Part shown: positions 62,823 through 64,000 of the stretch, one piece after another
How the letters are laid out: the number at the start of each line of letters is the position of its first letter
Position numbering within the stretch: position 1 is the first letter of the stretch
From: Ensifer sp. PDNC004
GTDB lineage: Bacteria > Pseudomonadota > Alphaproteobacteria > Rhizobiales > Rhizobiaceae
Direction: 5' to 3'
NCBI RefSeq assembly: GCF_016919405.1
Contig: NZ_CP070352.1
Coordinates: forward strand, 1,727,990-1,791,989
Length of the DNA: 64,000 nt
The notes under the pieces: generated by a model
The model's database searches: none
What the model was told of the DNA's origin: nothing
What the model saw: only the letters and a program-made list of their open reading frames with translations
Position numbers and translations under genes: made by a program

Positions 62823-63836
62823 CTAGCCCGCGTGCTCGGCGCCGACGGGCAGAAGGTAACGCACGGACGCACCGCTGCTCGGCACCGCATCCTGGCGTGG
62901 CCTGAAACGTTCCGTCTTGTCTGCGAAGATGCCGGCGGTCACGGCAGGTGCGGCGCCTGGGCTGCGCATCAGGTAGCCGATTGCGGCCATTGCGCCGCGT
63001 TCGTTCTTCAGGTCGAGGAAGTGGCGGTGCTGGTAGCGGCCACGCACGTGACGCTCGTGCCGTCGCACGGCAGCCGCCGCTTCACCGTCAAGGTCGTTTG
63101 CGGCAAGGACGACGCGGTCGGCCTCGTAGAGGCGCTTGAGGTCCTCGGTCCGGTGGCTGCCGCTCAGCGAATTGCCGCGTACGATCGCCGCATAGCCGCA
63201 GCTTTGAATGACCTTGTAGCGCGCGCCCTTGGCCAGCGCGCGAAGATAGAGGTCGTAATCCTCCCCAAGCCGAAGCGCCTCCTGATAGCGGATGCCATGC
63301 TCGTCGAGGAAGCGGCGGCGCATCAGCGGCTTCAGGAAGCCGATCTCGCCGCGTTTCACGCCCGGCCGCGAGATATTGCCCTCGACGAAATCAATGAGGC
63401 TGAGAAGGCGCGGCCGTGGCGGGAAGTCATCGACCCTTGGAGCCACACCAGTCGCTGCGGCCTCGCCCATGAAGGCGATGTTGTCGGCGATGAAATCCCA
63501 TTGGTCTTCTGTGAGCAGCCGGCCGAGCCTGCCCGGCAGAAAGAAATCGTCGGCGTCGAGGATCGCCAGAACCGGGGAGCGGCTGATGGCGATCGCATGG
63601 TTGCGGGCCGCTGAAGGGCCGCGATTGCTTTCGAAGCGTGCGATCGTCAGTCGACCGCGATGGTCGTCGGCAGACCGCGCTGCAGCGACGGTCCGATCGT
63701 TGGACCCGTCGTCGACCACGATCACTTCGGCGGTTTCCGGTTCGGCCAGCGCCGACGCGACAGCACGGGCGATGGTCGCCTCGGCATTCTTTGCAGCAAT
63801 GATGACGCAGACATCTGTCCGGGCGACTGTGGTCAT
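62823..63836 (-). CDS. exoU: glucosyltransferase (ExoU)
   Basis: 337 residues, GT2: [48 protein letters not shown] and EALRLGEDYDLYLRALAKGA. ExoU adds the beta-1,6-linked sixth sugar. Convergent with exoV. The 164 bases to the right window edge show no gene, and exoX/exoY would be expected next. Confidence 0.92.
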   Translation of the reverse strand: MTTVARTDVCVIIAAKNAEATIARAVASALAEPETAEVIVVDDGSNDRTVAAARSADDHRGRLTIARFESNRGPSAARNHAIAISRSPVLAILDADDFFLPGRLGRLLTEDQWDFIADNIAFMGEAAATGVAPRVDDFPPRPRLLSLIDFVEGNISRPGVKRGEIGFLKPLMRRRFLDEHGIRYQEALRLGEDYDLYLRALAKGARYKVIQSCGYAAIVRGNSLSGSHRTEDLKRLYEADRVVLAANDLDGEAAAAVRRHERHVRGRYQHRHFLDLKNERGAMAAIGYLMRSPGAAPAVTAGIFADKTERFRPRQDAVPSSGASVRYLLPVGAEHAG

Positions 63837-64000
63837 GGGGGCCTCCAGTATCCTGTCTCGCGGGCAGCGCGGCGCCTATCGGCCAAGTGGACTGCACCAG
63901 CTCTCGATCGCTGCATGACGCAGCCGGGTCATTGGCGACCCGCTAGATCATGCAGCCCGGCATGGAATCTTGCCGTAACGGGCCGCACCATGCAGGGCGA

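Overview
The window comes from an alpha-proteobacterium of the Sinorhizobium/Ensifer group, most likely a pSymB-like chromid. The evidence is a near-complete succinoglycan (EPS I) exo cluster in its characteristic gene order, next to a galactoglucan (EPS II) wge-wgd-wgg-wgc-wga cluster. Nearly every recognisable non-IS gene makes, exports or supplies precursors for surface polysaccharide. No rRNA, tRNA, CRISPR array or replication origin was seen.

Layout: (1) 1-2063, AT-richer and leftward: a truncated DUF4422 gene and a possible glycosyltransferase. (2) 2.3-8.6 kb, an insertion-sequence graveyard. Decayed IS66 and IS110 pieces are followed by an IS3-family element (4148-8560), itself split by an IS66-family element (5064-8195) with an 8-bp target duplication and a passenger gene. 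(3) 8.7-14.1 kb, a capsular (K-antigen/Kps-type) export locus: a KpsT-type ATPase, an unknown 351-aa protein and a KpsM-type permease leftward, with two tandem KpsE-like co-polymerase genes divergent. (4) 14.1-17.6 kb, the rmlCBDA operon for dTDP-L-rhamnose. (5) 17.6-23.3 kb, gene-poor: an orphan glycosyltransferase-like gene, a broken integrase-type transposase, a galU with terminator and a small membrane ORF. (6) thiD, then 24.3-47.1 kb, the EPS II cluster: wgeA-G leftward, wgdAB leftward, then wggR, wgcA and wgaABDEF rightward. Two near-perfect palindromes sharing CTTCA-N5-TGAAG lie before wggR/wgdA and before wgaA and are candidate WggR operators. (7) 47-49 kb, a small HTH-like gene and a trkH potassium transporter. 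(8) 49.2-63.8 kb, the succinoglycan genes exoP, N, O, M, A, L, K, H, T (leftward), exoW, V (rightward) and exoU (leftward). The cluster presumably continues past the right edge with exoX, Y, F, Q, Z and B.

Together the genes supply UDP-glucose (two GalU-type enzymes) and dTDP-rhamnose, assemble repeat units with many glycosyltransferases, decorate them with pyruvate (wgaD, wgaE, exoV) and succinate (exoH), and move or size the products (kps-type ABC exporter and co-polymerases, exoT, exoP). WgeA, an RTX calcium-binding protein, is presumably secreted by WgdA/WgdB. The most notable features are the adjacency of EPS I and EPS II loci, the absence of rml genes, wgeH and exoI from their usual places, and a 'GW...GF' accessory module shared by the unknown capsule-export protein and three Wge proteins.
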